NCBI RefSeq assembly: GCF_025370785.1
Contig: NZ_JAMXFA010000005.1
Location: forward strand, 91,929-155,928
DNA length: 64,000 nt
Direction: 5' to 3'
DNA from: Laspinema olomoucense D3b
Lineage (GTDB): Bacteria > Cyanobacteriota > Cyanobacteriia > Cyanobacteriales > Laspinemataceae
In this document: positions 30,295 through 38,249 of the stretch, piece after piece
How the letters are laid out: the number at the start of each line of letters is the position of its first letter
Numbering within the stretch: position 1 is the stretch's first letter
Translations under genes and position numbers: made by a program
Notes under the pieces: model-generated
Database searches by the model: none
The model's input: the letters and a program-made list of their open reading frames with translations, nothing else
Told to the model about the DNA's origin: nothing

Positions 30295-32088
30295 TTAGGA
30301 GTTACCTTCTAAGCTCGGCTGCCAAACCGGACTTACACCTTTCAATGTATCCGGCTTTAAGCTAGGTGGGGAGTTCCTTTGGGACTGGCCCCGCATCATG
30401 TTATGGATTTCATCGTGGCAGTGCAGGTGCACCAATGTTTTATTGGTCTTTTTATTATTTTCCCTGTTGCCGTCGATGTGATGGACCTCTATTGGGTCTT
30501 CTACATAAAACGGAAGCCCACAGTGTGAACATTTCCATTCTTGGCTTTTTAATCCCCTTTTTATGTCTTTTGGACATAAAGGGTGGCTCCCTCTGCGTTT
30601 TGCCCAGAACACCCAATCTCCGTCGTAGGGGCTTCTTGTCCCTTGTACTTTGATGTGCTGCTCATAGTCAAACTCGTATAGAGTTACCGCCAAGTGTAGA
30701 TGATTACCTTCCTTCCATCCGAAATTCCAGGCTGAAGTTTTAGATTTATGAAAAATCTTGCTTGCAATGTAACCGTTTCCTCTTTGAGCGAACTTTTTCT
30801 GTCCCCAATTTAAGTAGACTGGGTACAAATCATGTTGCAGCTTTCTGAAGATTTCGCCTGAACTGTCGCCTGTTTTAAAGTAGTTTGCCCATCCTCTTAC
30901 GAACCAGTTGTGCCTTTTTAGCATTTCTGCTGGGGGCATACTCTGTCCCGTTTTTAGTATGGTTTTTACCTGTTTGCGGAATTTTTCTATGGATTCTTCT
31001 GACGGTTGAACCCTTGTTCGCTGCATCAGGTTCTTTCCATGTGAGTTAGTTCCGCATTTATGTTTTCCTACCTCATAACTTCGGATGTTGAACCCTAGAA
31101 AATCGAATCCTGGTTTCTGACCTTCAACTTCTTTTATGGTGTGCGCTATTCGGGTTTTATTCTCATTGAGTTTTAACCCTATTGTTGCTAACCATTTTTC
31201 TGTTTCGGATTTGGCTTCCTGGATTACTTCTAGTTTTTCATGAAGGATTACGAAGTCGTCTGCGTACCTTATTGTTCTAGCTTCACTCCATTCTTTCATT
31301 TTCCCTTTTTCTTGCCCTTTGCGGGTGCGGAATGTCGGGAATTTGTCTGCTATGTGTGTCTCAAGCCCGTGGAGAGCTATGTTGGCTAGTAAGGGTGAAA
31401 TGACGCCTCCTTGTGGGGTCCCTGATTCGGTTTTGTAAAATACGTCTCCTTTCATGATTCCAGATTTGAGCCATGCTCTTACCTGGTTTTCCATGATCGG
31501 AAAGGTATTTAACTTACCTATTAGCGCCTCATGGTCGATGTTATCAAAACAACCTTTAAGCTCAGCATCCAGTATGTATTTACTTTGACGTCTGACTTGC
31601 AGTTCGATTGCGATTATGGCATCGTGGCAGCTTCTTCCGGGCCTAAATCCGTATGAGTTAGGCTCGAATTTGGCTTCCCATTCAGGTTCTAGGGCTAATT
31701 TGGCTAGAGCCTGCTTCGCCCTGTCCTCTATGGTGGGAATACCTAAAGGTCGCGTCTCCTTCTGGCCCGGTTTGGGGATTTCTACCCTTAAAAGGGGAGT
31801 AGCCTTACCATCCAGGCTTAAGGTTTCTGCCAGTTTTAGGCGTTCTGATGGGTCAAGATTCTTGATTCCATCTACGCCTGCTGTGGCTTTTCCCTTGTTT
31901 TCCTGTGTTACTCTTCTGACTGCTAAGAGTCGGGCCGAGTAAGAGGTTATTAGGGTTTTCTGCAACCTTACCTTGAAGGCGGTGTTTCCATCTTTTGATG
32001 CTTCATAGATTCGAGTTTGTAGTTTCGCCACTTTCGTTTGGACTGTCGCCCAATCTATTTGTGACCATTCCGTTTTCACCTTGGACAT
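30295..32088 (-). CDS. Group II intron reverse transcriptase/maturase with HNH endonuclease
   Basis: The 597-aa intron-encoded protein has an N-terminal RT-0/RT domain (TAGVDGIKNLD, PLGIPTIEDRAKQALA, SYGFRPGRSCHDAI, GTPQGGVISPLLANIALHGL), the catalytic box RYADDFVI near residue 275, the maturase domain X (LKTGQSMPPAEMLKRHNWFV, RGWANYFKTGD) and a C-terminal HNH nuclease (CSHCGLPF near 519, VEVHH-like EVHHIDGNRENN, HLHCHDEIH). Such proteins help the intron RNA fold and splice and drive retrohoming. All core motifs are present, so it looks active. The frame continues past HNH through domain V and ends within domain VI, 11 bp before the intron end; the last 22 or so codons are therefore also ribozyme sequence. 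Confidence 0.96.
   Translation of the reverse strand: MSKVKTEWSQIDWATVQTKVAKLQTRIYEASKDGNTAFKVRLQKTLITSYSARLLAVRRVTQENKGKATAGVDGIKNLDPSERLKLAETLSLDGKATPLLRVEIPKPGQKETRPLGIPTIEDRAKQALAKLALEPEWEAKFEPNSYGFRPGRSCHDAIIAIELQVRRQSKYILDAELKGCFDNIDHEALIGKLNTFPIMENQVRAWLKSGIMKGDVFYKTESGTPQGGVISPLLANIALHGLETHIADKFPTFRTRKGQEKGKMKEWSEARTIRYADDFVILHEKLEVIQEAKSETEKWLATIGLKLNENKTRIAHTIKEVEGQKPGFDFLGFNIRSYEVGKHKCGTNSHGKNLMQRTRVQPSEESIEKFRKQVKTILKTGQSMPPAEMLKRHNWFVRGWANYFKTGDSSGEIFRKLQHDLYPVYLNWGQKKFAQRGNGYIASKIFHKSKTSAWNFGWKEGNHLHLAVTLYEFDYEQHIKVQGTRSPYDGDWVFWAKRRGSHPLCPKDIKRGLKSQEWKCSHCGLPFYVEDPIEVHHIDGNRENNKKTNKTLVHLHCHDEIHNMMRGQSQRNSPPSLKPDTLKGVSPVWQPSLEGNS
30324..30358 (-). ncRNA. Group II intron domain V
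   Basis: On the minus strand the segment reads AAAGCCGGATACA, loop TTGAAA, then GGTGTAAGTCCGGTTT. This is a stem with the AGC catalytic triad, a GAAA-type tetraloop and a two-base bulge, the most conserved part of group II ribozymes. Its position about 40 nt before the predicted 3' splice site is as expected. Confidence 0.88.
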
Positions 32089-32646
32089 AACTACTCATCT
32101 GGTCTACTTTTCCTAGCTACCTACCTTTCTGCATATCCCAGGCGTTACTCTGGGCTTTGGCTTTTTGTAGGTTCCTTCACCTGTCCTTCCGTTCCTTAGC
32201 TGGAACCCCTTGATTAGGGTCGGAGGAATTAGCAGGTTTCCCGCTTATCTCTCTTCACATCTTGACAACTTAGGGGCCTCCTTTAGCCGGGAGAGTGTTT
32301 TAGGGCCATCTCTGAGCTACTCACGGCTCAGTTTCCTTACTCTCTTGTTCTTTTGAACCCAGGGGGTGCATACCCTTACCCTGGTGCATCTGACCAGCTT
32401 TTATGCGGAGGTTCACTTTCGTTCCCCATATTGCCTCCCTCTCCCGTTCTTTCCCGGGGGTCTCCGGTACTAGGTGGGATTTATACCCTGGCTTGTTAAT
32501 CCCTGAGTTTGCTAGTCTCAGGAACCGGGTATTGGAGTCTCCCGATGGACTGGGAGGAAGGATTTTCACCTTCATGTGTAGCAAGCGTCGCGTCGCACTG
32601 AGTTCGCTGCCTCATCCGCTCGGCCAACTGCCGTCTTTTTTTACTG

Positions 32647-32655
32647 ATTGTAGCA
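32647..32655 (-). promoter_or_regulatory. Extended -10 promoter of the split tRNA gene
   Basis: TGCTACAAT on the minus strand matches the extended -10 form TGnTATAAT, 13 nt before the mature tRNA 5' end, which would put the transcript start close to 32640. No good -35 box is present, as is common with extended -10 promoters. The rest of the gap to 32989 shows no gene; a small inverted repeat CCCCTAGGGG lies near 32752-32761. Confidence 0.55.
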
Positions 32656-32989
32656 GACTCATGGCAGAGTCGTGGGAAAATTTTGCGTTCAGAATGAATC
32701 CGAAAAGTCGGAATTCTGGAGCAAGCAACAGACTCTGACTGACGATTCTAACCCCTAGGGGTGTAACCTGTCTAGGGGGGAAGGGTAACGGGAGAAAAAA
32801 TCAGTGGGAGGCAAGCGGGGAACGGATTGGCTCAGAACGTGATGGAATAAAAAAAATAGGGATTAAAATCGAGATGCCTGGGCTTGTCAAGGGCTGGTGT
32901 CATTTTCCCCCCGGGAAAGGCGAGGTACTCTTGAAGCTAGAACAATGAGTCGGTATTGCGGCGATCGCATAAGAGAAAGAAAAAGCATT

Positions 32990-33673
32990 ATGAAAGTCAA
33001 CCCCACTGTCATCCTCACGTTTTTGCTGTTATCCATGATGTTTGGCGCGGGTGCCTTGAGTGCCTCCCTGGGATTAGAGTTAGGCAAAGCTGCGCTCAAG
33101 GAAGTAACTCAGCCTGATGTTCGTCCGAATACCTCGGGAGAGTCCAAAACCCCGGCGACAGGTAAGGGCCAAGGGCTGAAGCTGTTGAAGGAAGACGAAG
33201 TAATCAAAACCGTCAAGGCGAGAATCTCGGGCAAACAAGTGGAACCGGAATCCGCTGAAACGAAAGCGGCAAAACCGGAAGCCAAGGAGTCTGAAGAAGC
33301 CAAAGCTGCCGAAGAACCGAAGAAAGACGAGCGGTTTCCCATCGCCACCAAGGACCAGGATGTCAGTTTGGAAGTCACCGGGGTGCGGCGAGAAGGGTCC
33401 TCGCTGGTGCTGGATGTTAGTTTAAAGAATGAGAGTTCGCGATCGGTACAGTTTCTTTACAGTTTCTTGAATGTGACTGATGATAAGGGCCGATCGCTCA
33501 GTGCCACAACGGAAGGATTGCCGGGAGATTTGTCCCCCAGCGAGGAGAGCTATTCGGGGACCGTCAGCATTCCCACAGCGTTGTTAGACAATGCACAGAA
33601 GCTGTCGTTAACCCTGACGGATTATCCGGATCAGGAGCTTGAGCTCAAAATGTCCGACATTCCGGTGCAATAA
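32990..33673 (+). CDS. Membrane-anchored protein with Lys/Glu/Ala-rich linker and beta-sandwich-like domain
   Basis: The ATG at 32990 gives 227 aa beginning MKVNPTVILTFLLLSMMFGA, one N-terminal membrane helix or uncleaved signal. A charged, Ala/Lys/Glu-rich linker spans about residues 60-125 (EAKESEEAKAAEEPKKDE). The C-terminal domain DVSLEVTGVRREGSSLVLDV and FLNVTDDKGRSLS resembles DUF4352-type Ig-like folds. It probably faces the periplasm on a flexible stalk. Family not recognised with confidence. Confidence 0.7.
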   Translation: MKVNPTVILTFLLLSMMFGAGALSASLGLELGKAALKEVTQPDVRPNTSGESKTPATGKGQGLKLLKEDEVIKTVKARISGKQVEPESAETKAAKPEAKESEEAKAAEEPKKDERFPIATKDQDVSLEVTGVRREGSSLVLDVSLKNESSRSVQFLYSFLNVTDDKGRSLSATTEGLPGDLSPSEESYSGTVSIPTALLDNAQKLSLTLTDYPDQELELKMSDIPVQ

Positions 33674-33841
33674 ACGGGAGACTCATGTGCGGATACAGAG
33701 CAACTAACCAACCCTAGCATCGGGTTTAAGTTAGGGGGATGTTCTGGCATCGGGACCCCGAGTAATTTCTCGGAGTTCAAGTTCCGGTGCCAAGCGCTCA
33801 ACGTTAAAATGGGTAATCCAAATGTTTCAAGATGAGTTGCA

Positions 33842-35569
33842 GTGGTGCGTTCTTTAAGCTATTTTTCTGCGGTGGGTGGAATGGTGACCCTGGGAGTCGT
33901 GGGATGGCACTCAAGCCGTGCGATCGCCAATGATGTAGCGGTGGTGGTCCCGGGGAGTTCCCTTCACACCGGGCAAGATATCGTACTGCGCTTGCTTGCG
34001 GTATTTGGACTGATCGCCATTAATGCTTTTTTCGTGACTACGGAATTTGCGATCGTTTCCGTACGGCGATCGCGGATTAATCATTTGGCCGATAATGGCG
34101 ACCTTCAAGCCAAAATTGTCCAGCATCTCCATCGCAATATTGAGCGGCTGCTCTCAACGACTCAGTTAGGGATTACCCTCTCCAGTCTAGCCCTGGGCTG
34201 GATTGGGGAAAATACGATGGCGGTTTTAGTGGCCGAATGGATCGTCGGGTTGCCGATTAGGCCGGATATTGCACAGGTGATCGCTCATGGACTGGCAATC
34301 CCCCTCGCTTTTTTAATCGTGGCTTATTTGCAAATTGTCCTGGGGGAATTATGTCCCAAAACCTTGGCTTTGCTCTATTCTGAGCAACTGGCGCGACTCC
34401 TGGGTCCCCCGAGTTTGGCGATCGCCCGATTTTTTCACCCCTTTATCTGGATCTTAGACCGCTCCACCCGCTGGCTACTCAGTCTAGCGGGTATTCGCTT
34501 TAACGCTCAGGCTTGGTCTAATCGCATCACTCCCGAAGAATTACAGCTCATTATCGCCACAGAACGCGAATCCACAGGATTAGAAGCCGAGGAGCGAGAA
34601 CTGCTCAATAATGTGTTTGAATTTGGGGAAGTCTGTGCTCGGGAAGTAATGGTGCCTCGGACGAGCATTCATGGGATCTCTTATGATGCCACCTTTCAAA
34701 TGTTGCTCAATGAGGTGGTGACTACGGGTCACTCCCGCTATCCGGTGATCGGGGAATCCTTAGACGACGTTCGCGGCATCGTCTATTTTAAAGAATTGGC
34801 CGGACCTTTAGCTCAGGGACTCCTGACCCCAGATACTCCCCTAGTACCCTGGATTCGTCCGGCGCGGTTCGTTGCCGAATATACTCCTTTAAGCGAGTTG
34901 TTGCCGATCGTTCAGCGATCGCAACGACCGATGGTCATGGTCGTGGATGAATTTGGCGGGACTGCCGGTTTAGTGACCATTAGTGATTTAGTTGCTCAAA
35001 TTATTGGCCAGGGCCCCGAACTCTCCGATTCTGAAGAGTTAACCATCCAAATGATCGATGAGCAAACTTGGATGGTCCAAGCTCAAATGAACTTGGAAGA
35101 AGTCAATGAATTGCTCAATTTTGATTTACCCCTCACGGACGAATACCAAACCCTGGGTGGTTTCCTCCTCTATCAGTTCCAAAAAATCCCAGCGGAGGGG
35201 GAAACCCTCCTCTACGATAATTTGGAATTTACGGTGGTCTCTACGGAAGGCCCTCGTTTGAACCAAATTCGGATTTATCGTCCAGAACTGACGAACTCTA
35301 TCTCCTCTAACCTCGATTCGTTTGACTCCTTACCCCCAGATTTAGAGCTGAATACCCCTGAGCAGGAGTCTTCTTCGTCAGGAGCGGATTTCCATCTCCA
35401 TGAGTCTGAGCAACAATCCTCCTCTGCATCCCGCGATTTCGATTTGGAGGAGGACGAATTGCTCCTGTCTTCTTCACAGAATTTCGATTTCTATGACGAT
35501 GAGAATCAGGATGAGGATGAGGAGGCACTCCCCTCTTCCTCACCCGATTTAGATCTTGATGCTCATTAG
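33842..35569 (+). CDS. CNNM/CorC (HlyC) family transporter with CBS pair and acidic tail
   Basis: The 575-aa protein from a GTG start has the DUF21 membrane domain (helices near 45-215; FFVTTEFAIVSVRRSRI, STTQLGITLSSLALGWIGEN, LGELCPKTLALL). A cytosolic CBS pair follows (REVMVPRTSIHGISYDATFQ, RPMVMVVDEFGGTAGLVTIS), then the CorC_HlyC C-terminal domain (WMVQAQMNLEEVNELLNFDL). Relatives handle Mg2+/Co2+ or other cations. The last 80 residues are an unusual Ser/Asp/Glu-rich tail with repeated SSS...DFDL units, not part of the family domain. Monocistronic. Confidence 0.92.
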   Translation: MVRSLSYFSAVGGMVTLGVVGWHSSRAIANDVAVVVPGSSLHTGQDIVLRLLAVFGLIAINAFFVTTEFAIVSVRRSRINHLADNGDLQAKIVQHLHRNIERLLSTTQLGITLSSLALGWIGENTMAVLVAEWIVGLPIRPDIAQVIAHGLAIPLAFLIVAYLQIVLGELCPKTLALLYSEQLARLLGPPSLAIARFFHPFIWILDRSTRWLLSLAGIRFNAQAWSNRITPEELQLIIATERESTGLEAEERELLNNVFEFGEVCAREVMVPRTSIHGISYDATFQMLLNEVVTTGHSRYPVIGESLDDVRGIVYFKELAGPLAQGLLTPDTPLVPWIRPARFVAEYTPLSELLPIVQRSQRPMVMVVDEFGGTAGLVTISDLVAQIIGQGPELSDSEELTIQMIDEQTWMVQAQMNLEEVNELLNFDLPLTDEYQTLGGFLLYQFQKIPAEGETLLYDNLEFTVVSTEGPRLNQIRIYRPELTNSISSNLDSFDSLPPDLELNTPEQESSSSGADFHLHESEQQSSSASRDFDLEEDELLLSSSQNFDFYDDENQDEDEEALPSSSPDLDLDAH

Positions 35570-35641
35570 AAGTCGTTTTTAAGCGCCTGATCCAATTCAA
35601 GATGTTATCTTTCTGAAAATCTTCTGCTCGGACAGAAATTT

Positions 35642-35830
35642 TCATTCCACCATTGCTGGCGTGGGAACTTCATCTAATAATCCATCTGAACCTTTTTTTG
35701 GTTTAGGCATTCGTTTAATGTAGTCTCGAATTACTTCTGACATTGAAAGTTCACGCCGTTCAGCTTCTGCTTTCAGGCGGTCTAATTCTTGAGTATTTAA
35801 CCGAATCCGAAGCATATAATCTCTAGCCAT
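35642..35830 (-). CDS. Ribbon-helix-helix protein (orphan antitoxin-like)
   Basis: The ATG at 35830 gives 62 aa: MARDYMLRIRLNTQELDRLK, then AEAERRELSMSEVIRDYIKR, a typical RHH/CopG DNA-binding domain with a short acidic tail. An upstream in-frame start at 35869 is possible. No toxin gene is adjacent, so it may be an orphan antitoxin or a small regulator. Confidence 0.75.
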   Translation of the reverse strand: MARDYMLRIRLNTQELDRLKAEAERRELSMSEVIRDYIKRMPKPKKGSDGLLDEVPTPAMVE

Positions 35831-36579
35831 GTCGTTCCTATCGTTGCTACAATAATTATAGGTTAACAATTAGGCTGAGAATATGACAACAAACCAGAGG
35901 AAGATGATAATTTAAAAAAAAGTTAGAGTGGAAAGAGTAGATTATGATTCTCCAGATAGAGGAAGCTCTGTCTCAGGGGTCCATAACCCTATAAAACTCT
36001 CCTTTTTGAGGTGGCTTTTCAGGCCAACCGATTCAAGCGGATAACCAAGCGGGCAGTGCATTTCAGAAAGGTGAGGGCTCGGACCAACCGGGTCTGGGCT
36101 TTCCTACCTAATTCAGGCTTTAGACTTTAATATTTTAGATCCTTTGACAAAGGCAACCCTCTATCTTAAGGAATGGTTTTCCTCTTTTGCCATTGCAGCA
36201 GATTGCCTAGCTCGGGCTATGTTTTTCCAGATTCCCTCGGGGGTTTGTCTCGTTCAACATTTTCAAGCGGTGGGAAGGAATACTATTTCTTCAAAGCGGC
36301 TTTTTTAAGCGGGAGATGAGTTCCCCTTGAAAATTGAAGTCAAAAACCCGGTTTCTGGGTGCTTTCTTTGTAGGGGTTGGATTGCTTTAAAGTCGAGTCG
36401 GGAGACTATCAGTACCGGATTCCGGATGAGTAGCTATGAGGGGGGGACCCCACCCTAACCCGGACCCAGAGCCAGGGGAGGGGACCATCAGGTGGTTTTT
36501 ATACCCAATCCGGTTGTCAAGGCAGAGCGATCGCCTTTTAAAACCCCTCAATATTGGCCAGATTCAGGGTGAGTTTAGT
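35831..36579. other. Intergenic region upstream of the RHH gene and downstream of queC
   Basis: About 750 bp with no supportable gene on either strand. Noted elements are GGGTCCATAACCCT near 35978 and, at about 36446-36494, a copy of the ACCCCACCCTAACCC...GGGGACCATCAGGTG element that recurs upstream of queC. A structured RNA cannot be excluded, but I do not recognise one. Confidence 0.4.
36446..36494 (+). repeat. Dispersed intergenic repeat, copy downstream of queC
   Basis: GGACCCCACCCTAACCC and, after about 15 variable bases, GGGGACCATCAGGTG. The same two blocks in the same orientation occur at 37378-37426, so the two copies flank queC as direct repeats. Confidence 0.7.
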
Positions 36580-37266
36580 TCACGAACCCTGTTGAAGGTA
36601 GGGAAGGGGATCCGTTAATCCTAATTCTGCAAATGCGGCTAATCTTAGGTGACAAGAGTCACAGACGCCACAAGGGCGATCGCCTCCGGCATAACAAGAC
36701 CAGGTTTTTTCCCAGGGGACCCCTAAGCGATTCCCCAGTTGGATGATTTCGGTTTTTTTCAGCTCAATCAGCGGGGTGACAATCTCCGTTGTCTCCGATT
36801 CTCTTCCCTGTTTCGTCCCGAGTCGAAAGACATTCTGCATCGCTTGGATGTAGTCAAGACGGCAGTCGGGATAGCCCGAATAGTCGATCGCATTCACCCC
36901 AATGTAAACCCGACTGGCATTGGTGGCTTCGGCGTAGGCAAGAGCAAAGCTCAAAAAGATGGTATTTCGAGCAGGAACGTAGGTGATGGGAATACTCTGC
37001 CCCATTTCCTCCAAGGAGCGATCGCAGGGGAGTTCGATATTGTCGTCGGTGAGGGCGGACCCTCCCCACTGCCGCAAGTCAAAGGAGACAATTTGATGTT
37101 CGGCGACCCCAGCGGATTGGGCGATCGCCCTTGCCGCTTCCAGTTCGCGGCGATGCCGTTGTTGGTAATCAAAAGACATTGCATAACAGGTGCAGCCATC
37201 GGCTTTGGCTTGGTAGAGCACCGTGGAGGAGTCCAATCCTCCGGATAATAAAATAACTGCTTTCAC
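36580..37266 (-). CDS. queC: 7-cyano-7-deazaguanine synthase
   Basis: The product is 228 aa, starting at the GTG at 37266 (VKAVILLSGGLDSSTVLYQA), which matches the usual QueC N-terminus; longer in-frame starts add unrelated sequence. The PP-loop SGGLDSS binds ATP, and the C-terminal zinc site is CYAGGDRPCGVCDSC. VPARNTIFLSFALAYAEA and GVNAIDYSGYPDCR are QueC-specific. It converts 7-carboxy-7-deazaguanine to preQ0 for queuosine-type modification. Other queuosine genes are not adjacent. Confidence 0.97.
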   Translation of the reverse strand: MKAVILLSGGLDSSTVLYQAKADGCTCYAMSFDYQQRHRRELEAARAIAQSAGVAEHQIVSFDLRQWGGSALTDDNIELPCDRSLEEMGQSIPITYVPARNTIFLSFALAYAEATNASRVYIGVNAIDYSGYPDCRLDYIQAMQNVFRLGTKQGRESETTEIVTPLIELKKTEIIQLGNRLGVPWEKTWSCYAGGDRPCGVCDSCHLRLAAFAELGLTDPLPYLQQGS

Positions 37267-37639
37267 GCTTTTTTCTAGGTTAGCCTTTTGTACTATTCTG
37301 GCAGGGAGTGGAATGCGATCGCTCCTGCACCTCCCTCCCGGTCCGAGGACCCCTCTCCTCCTTACCAAAGGCGGAGTGGACCCCACCCTAACCCTCCCCT
37401 GATTCTTGGAGAGGGGACCATCAGGTGCAGTTAATGTAATGACCCTGAACGGAAAACACCTACTCTTGTCAGCCCCAGTCCTCCCCCCGGTTGGACCGCC
37501 TGCAATAAATGTTTACATTTTTTTGGGTAATTCCCTTCATTTTAGTAACATTTTGTATCGTTTTGAAATGTTACTTTATGGATTTTCCTTTGCTGATTCG
37601 TTAAGCTAAAAACAAAGACGGAGCGGTAGAGGAAATTTT
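37267..37639. other. Intergenic region between queC and the DUF4149 gene
   Basis: It contains the second copy of the dispersed repeat (37378-37426) and then an AT-rich stretch with the likely promoter of the 37640 gene, including TTTACATTTTTTTGGG near 37511. No gene seen. Confidence 0.4.
37378..37426 (+). repeat. Dispersed intergenic repeat, copy upstream of queC
   Basis: GGACCCCACCCTAACCC, variable spacer, then GAGGGGACCATCAGGTG. It is a direct copy of the element at 36446-36494. Confidence 0.7.
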
Positions 37640-38155
37640 ATGGCAACTAATCCGACGGTTACAAACAAACAACCGATGTGGCAAACCATTGTTTTATTAA
37701 GCCTGGGGTTTTGGCTGAGTGCCTGCCTTTTGCTGGATCTGGTCATTCTGCCGAGTATGTATGCCGCAGGAATGATGAAAGCAGCCGGGTTTGCTTCCGC
37801 CGGTTATCTGCTATTTGGGATGTTTAATCGGATTGAATTATTATGTGCCGCGTTAGTTTTGACGGGAATTCTCACGGTGGTTAAACGGCATCAATTTAAC
37901 CCTAAGTGGACTATTCCTGCTATTATCCTATCCGTTATTCTGCTATTCGTCGTGTTGATTGATACCTATAGCTTGACTCCGCAGATGAGCGCTTTAGCGA
38001 TGCAACTGAATGTATTTGAGCCGGTCCAAGGGATTCCCTCGGGCATGAATCAAATGCAGCAAGGGTATTGGCTGCTGGAACTGTTCAAGCTGGGCAGCAG
38101 TGGCATTTTGCTGAGTTGGATGTATCGCAATCAACAACAACACCTCGCTTCATAA
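37640..38155 (+). CDS. DUF4149-like four-helix membrane protein
   Basis: The 171-aa protein has four predicted membrane helices at about residues 15-40, 48-75, 90-110 and 140-165. The conserved-looking segment is LDLVILPSMYAAGMMKAAGF. It follows a ribosome-binding site GAGGAAA. DUF4149 and related cyanobacterial proteins have no established role. A strong terminator follows at 38184-38215. Confidence 0.7.
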   Translation: MATNPTVTNKQPMWQTIVLLSLGFWLSACLLLDLVILPSMYAAGMMKAAGFASAGYLLFGMFNRIELLCAALVLTGILTVVKRHQFNPKWTIPAIILSVILLFVVLIDTYSLTPQMSALAMQLNVFEPVQGIPSGMNQMQQGYWLLELFKLGSSGILLSWMYRNQQQHLAS

Positions 38156-38183
38156 GGGTTTTGGAATAGGAATTTTAAGTTAG

Positions 38184-38215
38184 CAAAAAGCCCCCAGGTA
38201 TCTGGGGGCTTTTTG
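38184..38215. terminator. Bidirectional Rho-independent terminator
   Basis: CAAAAAGCCCCCAG, short loop, CTGGGGGCTTTTTG: a stem of six GC-rich pairs flanked by A- and T-runs, so it can stop transcription from both the DUF4149 gene and the convergent GDT1 gene. Confidence 0.93.
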
Positions 38216-38249
38216 CGTATGCTGGGGTTGAGGCAAAACTTACGCCGAT

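Larger units (their letters stand above)
30284..32598 (-). mobile_element. Group II intron (about 2.3 kb) inserted in the anticodon of a tRNA gene
   Basis: The intron begins GTGCGAC (5' at 32598), matching the GUGYG group II start, and ends in AAC at 30284 (AY consensus). Domain V is at 30324-30358 and a domain VI-like hairpin follows. The encoded reverse transcriptase lies inside. A candidate EBS1, TGGGTTC (32355-32361 on this strand, intron nt 238-244), pairs with the exon end GAACTCA over 7 bp including one G-U, and lies where domain I guide loops are found. Boundaries are independently fixed by the tRNA fold: removal of exactly this segment restores the anticodon loop. No GCGATCGC site was seen inside, unlike the flanks, consistent with horizontal mobility. 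Confidence 0.9.
30246..32633 (-). tRNA. tRNA with CAU anticodon, split inside the anticodon by a group II intron
   Basis: The 5' exon is 32633-32599 and the 3' exon 30283-30246. Joined, they form a 73-nt cloverleaf. Acceptor CGGCAGT pairs fully with ACTGCCG, followed by discriminator A and no encoded CCA. TG is followed by a 16-nt D arm (GCC stem, GG in the loop). The anticodon stem GCGAA/TTCGC closes the loop CTCATAA. The variable loop CTTAG has five bases, and the T arm GCAGG/CCTGC has loop TTCAACT. Every stem depends on both exons, which are 2.3 kb apart, so the pairing is strong evidence. The anticodon CAU gives elongator Met or Ile (after lysidine modification). C1-G72 argues against initiator Met; the T arm and A73 recall plastid-type tRNA-Ile(CAU), while the D arm looks Ser/Leu-like. 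Identity is uncertain. Confidence 0.87.

Noticed and set aside
32590..32640. Reading the 5' tRNA half as tRNA-Ser or tRNA-Leu
   Set aside because: The D-arm text resembles Ser/Leu, but the 3' half has a five-base variable loop, not the long arm of type II tRNAs, and the joined anticodon is CAU.
32403..32738. Open frame of about 110 codons on the plus strand over the intron 5' part
   Set aside because: It lies antisense to the structured domains I-III of the group II intron and to the tRNA 5' exon, lacks any protein motif, and is explained by the low stop density of structured RNA.
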